Source: CAYJAP01 sp964368425
GTDB lineage: Bacteria; Bacillota; Clostridia; Christensenellales; UBA1242
DNA length: 34,799 bases
Direction of reading: 5' to 3'
Assembly (NCBI GenBank): GCA_964368425.1
Contig: CAYJAP010000003.1
Span: forward strand, 1-34,799
A model generated the notes under the pieces. The model was given only the letters and a program-made list of their open reading frames with translations, was not told where the DNA came from and searched no databases. Below, in pieces: positions 18,310 to 27,233 of this stretch. The position numbers were made by a program, and so were the translations under genes. The first letter of the stretch is position 1. Every line of letters begins with the position of its first letter.

Positions 18310-18345
18310 TGGGATAAAATGTTAATTTTCTGAGTAGCCTAAAAA

Positions 18346-21300
18346 CTAAATACTGTACACCTTTTTATTATGGAAAGAATAGATAAATTTATCCGTTACC
18401 GTAACGTTATACCCCCACTCTACAGCCTTAGCGTACAACTCCAACTGTAGTGAATAAGCGTCTATAAACTGTTGTTTTGAACGATATTTGTTGGTTTTAA
18501 AGTCCACTATTTTCGCCGTATTGCCGTCAAATATTATCAAATCAACAATTCCCTGAACAATTATTTTTTCTTCTCCGCCAGAAACAGGCATGAGGTTTTT
18601 GTACACATCGCTCATCATAAACTGAGCCTCTTTAATAATCTTCTTGCCTCCTATGATAGGTCGAATATGTTCAATAGCCGACAGGATTTCATCAACATCT
18701 ACCACAATGTTTTTGCCTATCTTATTTTGTTCGCGCAACGAATTTATGATGTTTTCAACATCCTTTCTGCTCTCATGATACGTTAATTGTTCCATAACCG
18801 CATGGTAAGCTACACCTTTTTCCTGAGGAGAATATTCTACATTACTCTCGTGATATATATCAAAACTTTTAGGTGTAAATGACTCTTGAGTATAATCCTC
18901 CGATTGTAACAATGAAGTTACCGAGTTCTTTACTGCAATAGTGGATGTAAAAGGATATTTATAGCCGATATTATTTCGTAATGTGTCTACAAGTGAAGAA
19001 TCTCCCGACGAGATTATCAACGGCGTTTTTTCATCATCACTATCCTTAGAAACCTGTAATATTTCTAATAACTGCGAATCAGATAGTAAAGTTGAACTGT
19101 TCTTGTTCAGAACAGCATTGCTTTCCCGTTGTGTAAATGACTGCAAGATAAGTTCTAAATGGTTGTTGCAACTATAGATGTATTTTGACTTTTTAAACAC
19201 AGCTGTATTATAGCCGCCTACGATGCGCAGGATGTTTTGCGCTCGGGTTATAGCTACGTATAACAGGCGAATCTCTTCATCCATTTCACTCTTACGTTTA
19301 CTTAAGATGCATGCCTCTCGCAACAAACTGTTCTGCCCTACCTTGTTTTTAATATCTAAGCTTTTTATTCCTATCCCAATTTCTTTACTTATAACAACAT
19401 TTTTAATTCTAGTATTATTGTTGAACTGCTTACCCATTCCTGCTAAAAATACAACCGGTGCCTCCAATCCCTTGCTGTCATGAATAGTCATTATTTTCAC
19501 ACTGTTAGATTCCCCTATCTCTACATTTATTTTACCTTCACCACGATAAATCTCCAGCATGTTTAGCACGGAAACAATATCATACTTATCACTGCACCCG
19601 TCTAACAACTCAATAAATTTTGCAAGATTGTTTACTTTGGCGATGCCATTTACTGAACTTCCCCACAACGTTTTTAAATTACAATCTTTAACCATTGTAC
19701 GCAACACATCTTCGACAGGTAGAGTTATCAGTAGCTTACGATATCTATCAATAGTATCAAAAAACTTTTTGACCTTATCGTTCTTGCATCTTTCTAGTAC
19801 AGTGAAAAAATAATTTTTCTCTCCTCTCTTTTTTATATACGAACGATTATCTTCTACTTTAATATTCGCCAATTCTTGTTCGCAAAAAGAACCCAGTGGA
19901 CTTAATAATAGCGTAGTTAAATTATAGTCATCTAAATGGTTATTCAAGACATGTAAAAAACTCATTAACACGTTACCTTCGTAAGTATTAAATAAGTCTG
20001 TTTTAATATTTGCGGTTACTGGTATACCATTATTCTTTAACTTATTATAAAGCGTTTCAACGTTATCTCCCCGTGATCTCACAAGAATAATTATATCCTT
20101 ATAATCAATTATTTTTTCTTCACTAACTTTATAATTATAGTACTTTTTGCCAATAAGTTGGGATATTTCTGACAATATAGCATTGGCTTCTGTCACGTGT
20201 GACTGTTCTTTGTCCACTTTATCCTCACCTGATTTAGGCGTATCAATAATACTTACCTTGACTTTCGGATAGGCAGTTGCAAAACTACCATTCTCCGTTT
20301 CCAGTTGTGATGTCTTTCTGTAGTCTATACCTACAGTGTCAACAGTGATAATCTCGTTAAATATTTTATTAGCAAAAGATAGTATAACAGGATCACTACG
20401 GTAGTTTTTATTCAGCTGTAGCACTTTTCCTTTTTCTGATCTCGGATAGCGGTTGTACTTGTCCAAAAAGATTTCAGGTGAAGCTTGTCTGAATTCATAT
20501 ATGCTTTGCTTAACATCTCCGATTAAAAACAGATTATCACCATCTCGAATACTAGCAATTATCTTATCTTGCTTTTCATTGATATCCTGATATTCATCTA
20601 CAAAAATAAACTTTTTACTCAGGCTAATTTCTTTCAATACACTTTTATCTTGCAACAACAGTTTCATATTATCTTCTAAATCGTTAAAATCTAATAAATT
20701 TCTGTCTTTCTTTAAAGTAGTATATTCTTTTTTAACTTCGCTTACAACGTCGATGAGTAAGAGCAATATATGTCTGCTCATCTCTACCCCTTTTGTCAGC
20801 GATTCATAATCATTAGTTATACATATTTTTCTGGCGTTCTCAACACGTCCTTTGAGAATGTAGAAAAAATCACTTGTTATTTCAAGATAATCTTTTTCCT
20901 CTTCGGACATATTTTTATTTACACGAGGTTTGTTCGGAAACTTAAAGTCAAATAGAACATTCAAAGCCTCAGCAAATTTTCTTTCTGCCGTAAAATCAGA
21001 TAAAAAACTGTGAATACTTTCCAACTCAGTTCGTAAAATATTTATAGATTTTTCCTTAATTATCGTAAGTTCTTTCGTTATCTGACGTTGTAAAGATGAA
21101 AAATCTCTCTTTACATGTTGATGTATGTAATCAAAGTAATCTATTGTTGGGTTCTTAATTGCGTTCTCTATCCAATGCGCATCATCAGCGAGAGAGGATA
21201 AGAAATGATATACCTCTCGGATTGCCTCTTGTATCTCATTTACTCTTCTCCTCTGATAGAAAAACTCCAATAATGGATAATATTTACTTTCATCGTTCTC

Positions 21301-21741
21301 ACTAATTCTGTCAAGAACATTTACCATCGCTTGATTAAACAAATTTTTAGATTCTTCCTGACTAGCGACAGAGAAATCCGGGTCTACCTGTATTGCGTAG
21401 AAATATTTCGTTATATATTTTTTACATATAGAGTGTAGAGTACCTATATCGGCAATATTAATTTTTTCCAGTTCGTTAGACAATCTGCCGTGCAACTCAT
21501 CATCGGCATTCATTAACCTATCATTTATCCTGCTTGCCAACTTTTGTTTCATGTCATTCGCCGCTGCAACGGTAAAAGTCACGACCATCATATCGTCAAT
21601 ACTGACATTTTTTCCGATTACCATATCAATGATTTTCTCTATCATTGTGGTAGTTTTTCCACTACCTGCACTAGCTGATACAAGCACATTTTTATCAATT
21701 GCGTCTACAAATGACTGTTGTTCTTTATTTAATTTCGGCAT
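18346..21741 (-). CDS. addA: ATP-dependent helicase/nuclease subunit A
   Basis: 1131 residues. AddA is the UvrD-like 3'-5' helicase and nuclease subunit of AddAB, which resects double-strand breaks for RecA. Visible: Q-motif region LNKEQQSFVDA, Walker A ASAGSGKTT (residues 24-31), Walker B VDEYQD, helicase motif VI LLYVAITRAQN, and the C-terminal RecB-type nuclease motifs GVAYHAVMEQL and IVDFKTNKYR followed by QLELYAKA. It is somewhat shorter than B. subtilis AddA. The start overlaps the end of addB by 17 bases, typical translational coupling. About 100 bases follow before the next gene with no clear terminator. Confidence 0.97.
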   Translation of the reverse strand: MPKLNKEQQSFVDAIDKNVLVSASAGSGKTTTMIEKIIDMVIGKNVSIDDMMVVTFTVAAANDMKQKLASRINDRLMNADDELHGRLSNELEKINIADIGTLHSICKKYITKYFYAIQVDPDFSVASQEESKNLFNQAMVNVLDRISENDESKYYPLLEFFYQRRRVNEIQEAIREVYHFLSSLADDAHWIENAIKNPTIDYFDYIHQHVKRDFSSLQRQITKELTIIKEKSINILRTELESIHSFLSDFTAERKFAEALNVLFDFKFPNKPRVNKNMSEEEKDYLEITSDFFYILKGRVENARKICITNDYESLTKGVEMSRHILLLLIDVVSEVKKEYTTLKKDRNLLDFNDLEDNMKLLLQDKSVLKEISLSKKFIFVDEYQDINEKQDKIIASIRDGDNLFLIGDVKQSIYEFRQASPEIFLDKYNRYPRSEKGKVLQLNKNYRSDPVILSFANKIFNEIITVDTVGIDYRKTSQLETENGSFATAYPKVKVSIIDTPKSGEDKVDKEQSHVTEANAILSEISQLIGKKYYNYKVSEEKIIDYKDIIILVRSRGDNVETLYNKLKNNGIPVTANIKTDLFNTYEGNVLMSFLHVLNNHLDDYNLTTLLLSPLGSFCEQELANIKVEDNRSYIKKRGEKNYFFTVLERCKNDKVKKFFDTIDRYRKLLITLPVEDVLRTMVKDCNLKTLWGSSVNGIAKVNNLAKFIELLDGCSDKYDIVSVLNMLEIYRGEGKINVEIGESNSVKIMTIHDSKGLEAPVVFLAGMGKQFNNNTRIKNVVISKEIGIGIKSLDIKNKVGQNSLLREACILSKRKSEMDEEIRLLYVAITRAQNILRIVGGYNTAVFKKSKYIYSCNNHLELILQSFTQRESNAVLNKNSSTLLSDSQLLEILQVSKDSDDEKTPLIISSGDSSLVDTLRNNIGYKYPFTSTIAVKNSVTSLLQSEDYTQESFTPKSFDIYHESNVEYSPQEKGVAYHAVMEQLTYHESRKDVENIINSLREQNKIGKNIVVDVDEILSAIEHIRPIIGGKKIIKEAQFMMSDVYKNLMPVSGGEEKIIVQGIVDLIIFDGNTAKIVDFKTNKYRSKQQFIDAYSLQLELYAKAVEWGYNVTVTDKFIYSFHNKKVYSI

Positions 21742-24700
21742 CTTCCACCTCCATTAATTTTGCAAAAGAACGCACTGTTGCGACCTCTCTTTTTGCGTCA
21801 CCATCCTCTTCACTAAATGCGCACATTCCTCTATATTTACAATAAGCACAGGCGTCAAACTTGCTAATATTCAACGGATACGGCGTTATTTCTCCACCAC
21901 ACATATCTTGTAGAGCACTTTTCATCATGTCTACAGCGAACTGTGCGAGCTTGCTAATCTCTTCAGAAGATATTTGTGTTTGTGAAGCACTTAACTGGCC
22001 TTTTTCATCTCTCTTTGCATTTATTAAAACACTCTCAACCCCAACATTTTCCATCGTGCTATCCATGTTGATTATATCGGTCAAATTACTTGATAACACG
22101 CCCTTTAGTTTATATCCCGACTCATCTTCCTTAAAATAAGAATTGCTCAGAGGCATGTAAAAAGCTCCTACAGGAGTGTATCCCGTCTCTTCCATAACGG
22201 CTTTTACGTACACAAACAACTGTAGTTTTTTTCCACTTGCCAAAGGAGTAAAGTTTGTAAAATCTTCCTTACCGGTTTTATAATCTATCACTCTAAAAGT
22301 CTTATTTTCCTTCAAAAAATCTACTCTATCGATTATACCACGCACGACGATTTTCTTCCCCTTACTTACCAAAGACTGCTCCATCTCAAATGGTTTTTCA
22401 AAATATTCCGGTAGATATTTAGACAATTGTAAATCTTGCAGTAATGCAGCAGATATTCTTGCAACTTCACGTCTTAAACTGTGTATCGCAAAATTATTTG
22501 ATGAATTATCTAAAAACGAAGCATACTCATTTTCTAAAACAGAGTTAATTGTAGACACGGATATCTTCTCCAACGCCGAGATATCCGCTATGTATTTGTC
22601 TTTGCCGGCGATAAGTACAGGCATTATCTTTTCCACGAAATCATGTACAATATTCCCAAAATCTTGTGTGGATATTTTTCCATCGAGTTTTTCCTGTAGC
22701 TTAAGTCCATAGTTTATGAAGTGCACAAATGGACATTTGTAAAAGCTTTCGAACTGACTCACACTGGTCGTTCCACGTCCAAAGAAAAGCTCTTCTGCAC
22801 CCTCTATTTTCTTGTTAGCTTTCTGTTTAGTCGCGTTACTTATATACAAATTATCTCTGTCTACAACGTCGTGTAGGACATTTAAATACTTAGAAAAATT
22901 CACATCTAGATGATTTCTATTATAGAAATTCAACATATTCACATAACTATTTTTCGCAGCCGATGAGGATACATTGTTAAATATAAAATTATTGTCGGTG
23001 TTGCCATATTTCTGCGATAACATCGAACTTTGCAACAGAGAAACATCTATCTCTTTTATACCAAATAGATGTAAAATATATTTTACGAAACCTGCCGGAA
23101 GAGCCTCTTCTCGCCCTTCTCCATAAAAACTAATAAACATTTTATTGTTATACTTAAGCAAGTTCTCATAAACCTTGTATTTCATCTTTGCGTTCACCTG
23201 ACGAATTGTCGGCGACAGTCTATATTCTTGTGATAATTCGTCAATTTCGCTATCACTAATAATTCCCACATCTTCTTTATAGTCCGGCATAGCCCCTTCA
23301 TTTGCCCCTAAAATAAATATGATTTCGTTAGGACGTACGAAACTACTGTTACAGTCTGCTACTAGAATTGTATCTGATAGAATTGGAGGTAAATGCACAG
23401 AAACTTCGTCCAATATATCCAAAAGGGAAACAAAAAATCTATTATCGCAAGGATAATTTTTCAGGACTATATCAATCTCATCTAATACTTCCAAAAACTT
23501 CTTTTCAATCTGCACCAGTATCTTGTATTGATATATATCCTTGTCATGCAAAAACTCCGCTAGAAGCTGTTCAATGCCCCTTGCAATATGTAATTTTTCA
23601 TACACTTCTTTCACAAGAGATACGTACTCCGAAACCGTTTTACATGTCTTTACTTTTTTCTTTAAGCTAAGTAATTCACTAACAAAAGCACGGATGTTTA
23701 TATGTACATCTGTCAATACAGCAGCTGGGTTTTTGATGCCCCTTTCACTTACCATATTATCCCAAAGATTAACTTCTTTATGATTTAACATCGATAGAGG
23801 GTTCTTCGCGATTTTTAATAACTGTAGCGGCTTATTACCAAAGATGAATGAAAAAATGTCTTTTAAATAACGTACAACAATATTGTCGCTTAACTTCTCG
23901 CCTTCATCTATAAAGACAGGGATGTCGTAATCGGCAAAAGTATCTTTTAAAACTTGTTTATACTTATCAATAGCACTAACAATTATAGAAAAATTGCGGT
24001 AATTATATTCTCCTGAAACCACCATGTGACGAATCTGCTTTGCTACAAAAGACACTTCATCGTAAATATTATTGCTCTTTAACACAGTAATGTCTTCTGT
24101 AGCACGAGCTTTGACAAACTTGGAACTGTTAACGAAGAGCGTTTCACTCAACACTTTCTTTGACTCCTCAAAAGTGTTTGCACACTGTATGATATGATGC
24201 GGACAACCCACTATCTCTGCTATACTTATGAGATTAGGTAGTATTTGGTTATTGAAAAAGTTCTTACCATTCACCACTTGTCCGTCACAAACCGTTACCC
24301 CCACCCCTTTGGAATGCTGCAACATCTTCTGTATAATAAAATGTATCTGAGGAGTAAAATCGTTGTACCCTACAAAGTAAAAATAGGTGTTCTCCATGTC
24401 CTCTTTATTTATATTATCCGCAAACAGATTTAAACGATTAAAACTATCTATGTACTGAGTTTGCAAAAACTCCTCATACTTAGAATAAATCAACTTTATC
24501 TCCGCCATCTTACGCTGTAAATTTGATGACGGTGAGTCTTCGACACGTATCTGATCGGGCGTGATTCTGCAACTTTTTAGCATAGATATAGTATCAAATA
24601 CCACCTTTACAAAGCCCTCTTTATCACAGCTTTTACTAAAGGTAGATAGTTCTTTTTTGTTTTCAAATAGTATCTTTTTTATTATAGATAGTACTCCCAG

Positions 24701-24955
24701 CTTGGTCAGAAGTTTTTCTCTTACATTGCGTTTATCCAATATCTTATTGCTATAACGAGAAAGGGTTACAACCTCTACATCGAAAAAACACTTGTCTGAT
24801 AAGGTATCAAACAACTGTTGTTCACAAGTGAAAGCCATTCTATCTGGAGTGATTATGACATGTTTGCTCGATAAATTACGGTTCTCCTGGATAGATTTAA
24901 AAACGCTTTCGTAGCATAAATCGATGGTATTTCCTCTAAATAATTTCAAAAACAT
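21725..24955 (-). CDS. addB: ATP-dependent nuclease subunit B (AddB/RexB-type)
   Basis: 1076 residues. AddB carries the second nuclease and the Fe-S cluster, and in studied Bacillus enzymes holds the Chi-recognition site. Here the nuclease motifs are GNIVHDFVEK, VRGIIDRVDF and RVIDYKTGKE (Asp-Tyr-Lys near residue 895). The Fe-S cysteines are one in FYKCPFVHF (about 745) and three in CAYCKYRGMC (about 1036-1045, Cys-x2-Cys-x5-Cys), as in the family. The N-terminus (LKLFRGNTIDLCYESVFKSI) aligns where Bacillus AddB has GRSGSGKT but has no Gly-Lys-Ser/Thr, so the Walker A motif is absent, as in RexB-type proteins. AAAGGTG precedes the ATG. Confidence 0.95.
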   Translation of the reverse strand: MFLKLFRGNTIDLCYESVFKSIQENRNLSSKHVIITPDRMAFTCEQQLFDTLSDKCFFDVEVVTLSRYSNKILDKRNVREKLLTKLGVLSIIKKILFENKKELSTFSKSCDKEGFVKVVFDTISMLKSCRITPDQIRVEDSPSSNLQRKMAEIKLIYSKYEEFLQTQYIDSFNRLNLFADNINKEDMENTYFYFVGYNDFTPQIHFIIQKMLQHSKGVGVTVCDGQVVNGKNFFNNQILPNLISIAEIVGCPHHIIQCANTFEESKKVLSETLFVNSSKFVKARATEDITVLKSNNIYDEVSFVAKQIRHMVVSGEYNYRNFSIIVSAIDKYKQVLKDTFADYDIPVFIDEGEKLSDNIVVRYLKDIFSFIFGNKPLQLLKIAKNPLSMLNHKEVNLWDNMVSERGIKNPAAVLTDVHINIRAFVSELLSLKKKVKTCKTVSEYVSLVKEVYEKLHIARGIEQLLAEFLHDKDIYQYKILVQIEKKFLEVLDEIDIVLKNYPCDNRFFVSLLDILDEVSVHLPPILSDTILVADCNSSFVRPNEIIFILGANEGAMPDYKEDVGIISDSEIDELSQEYRLSPTIRQVNAKMKYKVYENLLKYNNKMFISFYGEGREEALPAGFVKYILHLFGIKEIDVSLLQSSMLSQKYGNTDNNFIFNNVSSSAAKNSYVNMLNFYNRNHLDVNFSKYLNVLHDVVDRDNLYISNATKQKANKKIEGAEELFFGRGTTSVSQFESFYKCPFVHFINYGLKLQEKLDGKISTQDFGNIVHDFVEKIMPVLIAGKDKYIADISALEKISVSTINSVLENEYASFLDNSSNNFAIHSLRREVARISAALLQDLQLSKYLPEYFEKPFEMEQSLVSKGKKIVVRGIIDRVDFLKENKTFRVIDYKTGKEDFTNFTPLASGKKLQLFVYVKAVMEETGYTPVGAFYMPLSNSYFKEDESGYKLKGVLSSNLTDIINMDSTMENVGVESVLINAKRDEKGQLSASQTQISSEEISKLAQFAVDMMKSALQDMCGGEITPYPLNISKFDACAYCKYRGMCAFSEEDGDAKREVATVRSFAKLMEVEDAEIK

Positions 24956-24963
24956 AAAGCACC

Positions 24964-24997
24964 TTTGTGATTATATTCTATCACAAAAGTATCACAA
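24964..24997 (-). promoter_or_regulatory. addBA promoter overlapped by an inverted repeat (candidate operator)
   Basis: On the minus strand TTGTGA (24992-24997) and TATAAT (24970-24975) are separated by 16 nt. A perfect 8-bp inverted repeat, TTTGTGAT (24964-24971) with ATCACAAA (24980-24987), surrounds the -10. A third half-site, ATCACAA (24991-24997), overlaps the -35, 11 bp (one helical turn) from the second. Confidence 0.55.
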
Positions 24998-25009
24998 TTC
25001 CAACTTTTA

Positions 25010-25252
25010 TTAATTTTTAGTTTGTTGTAGTAAAGATAATTGTTCCTGCAGTATAGTTTTTTCTTCCTGCAACCTTTTTATTTCCTTTTTTAGTTGTAAA
25101 ATTTTTCTTTCGTTTTCGAAAGAAACATCAGATATAGCCTTACGTTTCAAAAGAGATACGAAACCCATGAATAAATTCTGGATATCATTATCTGACAGTC
25201 CTACACTTTTCTTTTTAAATTTTACTATGTTATCGTTTTTCAGCTCAGCCAT
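25010..25252 (-). CDS. Small coiled-coil protein upstream of addBA, unknown
   Basis: 80 residues, not recognised. Residues 1-15 are basic and 20-40 are moderately hydrophobic. Residues ~47-78 form a clear heptad-type helix with Leu/Ile spacing (ILQLKKEIKRLQEEKTILQE). The ATG at 25252 follows AAGGGG. It ends 54 nt before addB with a candidate promoter in that gap, so co-transcription with addBA is possible but not needed. A short length and weak SD leave real doubt. Confidence 0.55.
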   Translation of the reverse strand: MAELKNDNIVKFKKKSVGLSDNDIQNLFMGFVSLLKRKAISDVSFENERKILQLKKEIKRLQEEKTILQEQLSLLQQTKN

Positions 25253-25357
25253 CTATGCCCCTTGAGATATGTTTTTAGAATTATTAACACTTAAATAATA
25301 TTTAATACATAAGTAATTATTCCTACCATGGTTTCATATAATTATTAGAGGTGGAAA

Positions 25358-26272
25358 ATGGCGACAGTTCATATAAAAAGCGTTGAAAGTAGCGTGTACA
25401 TTAACGGCGTATACATAGGAATGTTGGAGAAAGACAATAATTTTTGTTTGGATATTGAGTGTAGCGACTGCTTCGATTTATCTCTTTTTTACGACCAACG
25501 CAAGCCTGTTGTAACAAAAATAAATTTAGCAGCGTCAGACAAAAGGCAAAACAACATAAAAATTATACCCTATATTAATCACCATTTTGACATCCTCGTC
25601 ACACCCTCCATGTTTGACGTCTCACTGCCCGTAAAAGAGTTATCCTATAAAGAGGTCGACAACACTTCTATCGGCGTGTACCAGTCCAATACGACGTATA
25701 TATCGATATATAGAGCAGGTAATTTGATACATAATATAATAACTGATGAGTACACAGAAGCTAGTATAGAAAAAATAGAGGATAACTACTGTGTGATCTT
25801 AGAAAATACAAACAAAAAGCATGCTGTCATCTTAAATAAAGAGCTTGATATTATCTTTGATGAAGACTTTAGCGAGATTAGTCATGAGAATAACACTATT
25901 TCCATTCTCACTCCAGTAAAGGATTTATTAAGACATGCCAAGGTGTGTAAAATAGGTGCAGACGGTAAAAAAGAGTTTATAGTGTATCTTGAGAAAAATG
26001 TTAGCGTATCGGCTGAGAAATTAGTACCCCTGGCTTTCCTGCAATGTATACAGAACAAGGACTATAAAAAAGCTCAGAGTTTTTTACACTCTTCCCTGCA
26101 GTCTTCAGCAAATAAGATCAAGGGATTTTTCGGAAAGATTCAGAATATTTTTTATAATCCATACAACAATGGACAGCATAATTTTACAATAGAAACTGCC
26201 GAATGTTTGAAAAGTTACACTTTCGTAATAGATGACCAGAAAATACAGGATATAATAGAAGAATCTTTTTAA
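25358..26272 (+). CDS. Unrecognised soluble protein with a PEGA-like N-terminus
   Basis: 304 residues, no confident family. It has no signal peptide or TM segment, so it is probably cytoplasmic. The first ~60 residues (VYINGVYIGMLEKDN ... FDLSLFYDQRKPV) resemble a PEGA-like beta domain. The middle (about 100-200) reads as beta-strands such as YISIYRAGNLIHNII and NNTISILTPV. The C-terminal ~85 residues are helical (ALQ-type LVPLAFLQCIQNKDYKKAQSFL). GAGGTGG precedes the ATG. It is divergent from the addBA unit and 65 nt upstream of the zinc metallopeptidase on the same strand, possibly an operon. Confidence 0.75.
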   Translation: MATVHIKSVESSVYINGVYIGMLEKDNNFCLDIECSDCFDLSLFYDQRKPVVTKINLAASDKRQNNIKIIPYINHHFDILVTPSMFDVSLPVKELSYKEVDNTSIGVYQSNTTYISIYRAGNLIHNIITDEYTEASIEKIEDNYCVILENTNKKHAVILNKELDIIFDEDFSEISHENNTISILTPVKDLLRHAKVCKIGADGKKEFIVYLEKNVSVSAEKLVPLAFLQCIQNKDYKKAQSFLHSSLQSSANKIKGFFGKIQNIFYNPYNNGQHNFTIETAECLKSYTFVIDDQKIQDIIEESF

Positions 26273-26279
26273 AGATTAT

Positions 26280-26308
26280 TTGTTAAGATAAAGATAGTGT
26301 GGTAAACT
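26280..26308 (+). promoter_or_regulatory. Candidate promoter of the metallopeptidase gene
   Basis: TTGTTA (26280-26285) and TAAACT (26303-26308) are separated by 17 nt, in the 65-nt gap between the two plus-strand genes. It suggests independent transcription of the second gene. Confidence 0.4.
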
Positions 26309-26337
26309 ATTAATATAAAGACAAACAAGGAGAAATT

Positions 26338-27054
26338 ATGCTCTGGGAATATTATTTAATGGGAATTATTCTGTTGCCTGGTATCATATTTGCCATCGTC
26401 GCACAAGCAAAGATCAATTCCGCTTACACCACTTTTAGCTCTATTATGAACGCAAAAGGATACACAGGAGCAGAAGTTGCAAGGACAATACTCAGTGCTG
26501 CTCAGCTATCCGACATAAAGGTAAACCGAATTGGCGGACATCTAACTGACCACTATAATCCAAAAGAAAAGAGTATTTCATTATCTGGTGCTGTGCATGA
26601 CGGACAGAGTATCTCGGCGATAGGTATTGCAGCTCACGAAGTAGGACACGCGTTACAGTACAAAACTAACTACTGGCCTATGAAAATGCGTACTGCCTTA
26701 GTACCGGTTATAAACTTTACATCAGCCTTTCTATGGCCATTACTAATACTAGGATTGATATTTAACTTTGTAGCTGTTCCTGGTAGTTTATTAGGACAAA
26801 TTTTCATCTGGGGAGGCATTGGGTTCTTCGGTATATCTGTATTATTTAGTTTGATCACGCTGCCGGTAGAATATAACGCTAGCAAAAGAGCTCTATCTGT
26901 GCTACAACAATCGGGCATACTAACTACTACTGAAACAGCAGGAGCGAAAAAGGTGCTAAGTGCGGCGGCACTGACTTATGTTGCCAGCTTGCTAATCTCT
27001 ATACTAACACTACTCAGATTTCTTGCAGCAATAATGTTAGGTCGAAGACGCTAA
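26338..27054 (+). CDS. Neutral zinc metallopeptidase (YugP family)
   Basis: 238 residues, the usual size. The zinc-binding HEVGH is at residues 100-104, preceded by SGAVHDGQSISAIGIAAHEV, which is typical of the YugP/Zn_peptidase_2 family. TM helices lie at about 5-23, 122-150, 155-175 and 212-235, so it is an integral membrane peptidase. A conserved glutamate, ITLPVEYNASKRA, follows and could be the third zinc ligand. Its substrates are not known. AAGGAG precedes the ATG. It converges with tuf, with a shared terminator between them. Confidence 0.92.
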   Translation: MLWEYYLMGIILLPGIIFAIVAQAKINSAYTTFSSIMNAKGYTGAEVARTILSAAQLSDIKVNRIGGHLTDHYNPKEKSISLSGAVHDGQSISAIGIAAHEVGHALQYKTNYWPMKMRTALVPVINFTSAFLWPLLILGLIFNFVAVPGSLLGQIFIWGGIGFFGISVLFSLITLPVEYNASKRALSVLQQSGILTTTETAGAKKVLSAAALTYVASLLISILTLLRFLAAIMLGRRR

Positions 27055-27182
27055 TATATGGTTGAATTCACATATGTACTTTTATAAAAGTGATGTAATA
27101 TCAGACAGTATATGCACTACAACAGTATATAAATAAATATTAAACTCAAATCAATCAGACAACAATCCGATTATAAATAATA

Positions 27183-27211
27183 AAAAAATACACGGTATTC
27201 GTGTATTTTTT
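27183..27211. terminator. Bidirectional terminator between the metallopeptidase gene and tuf
   Basis: A perfect 12-bp stem, AAAAAATACACG with CGTGTATTTTTT (27183-27194 and 27200-27211), 5-nt loop. It has T tracts in both directions, as expected between convergent genes. Confidence 0.93.
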
Positions 27212-27233
27212 ATTAGTATATGTTTTTGTTGTA

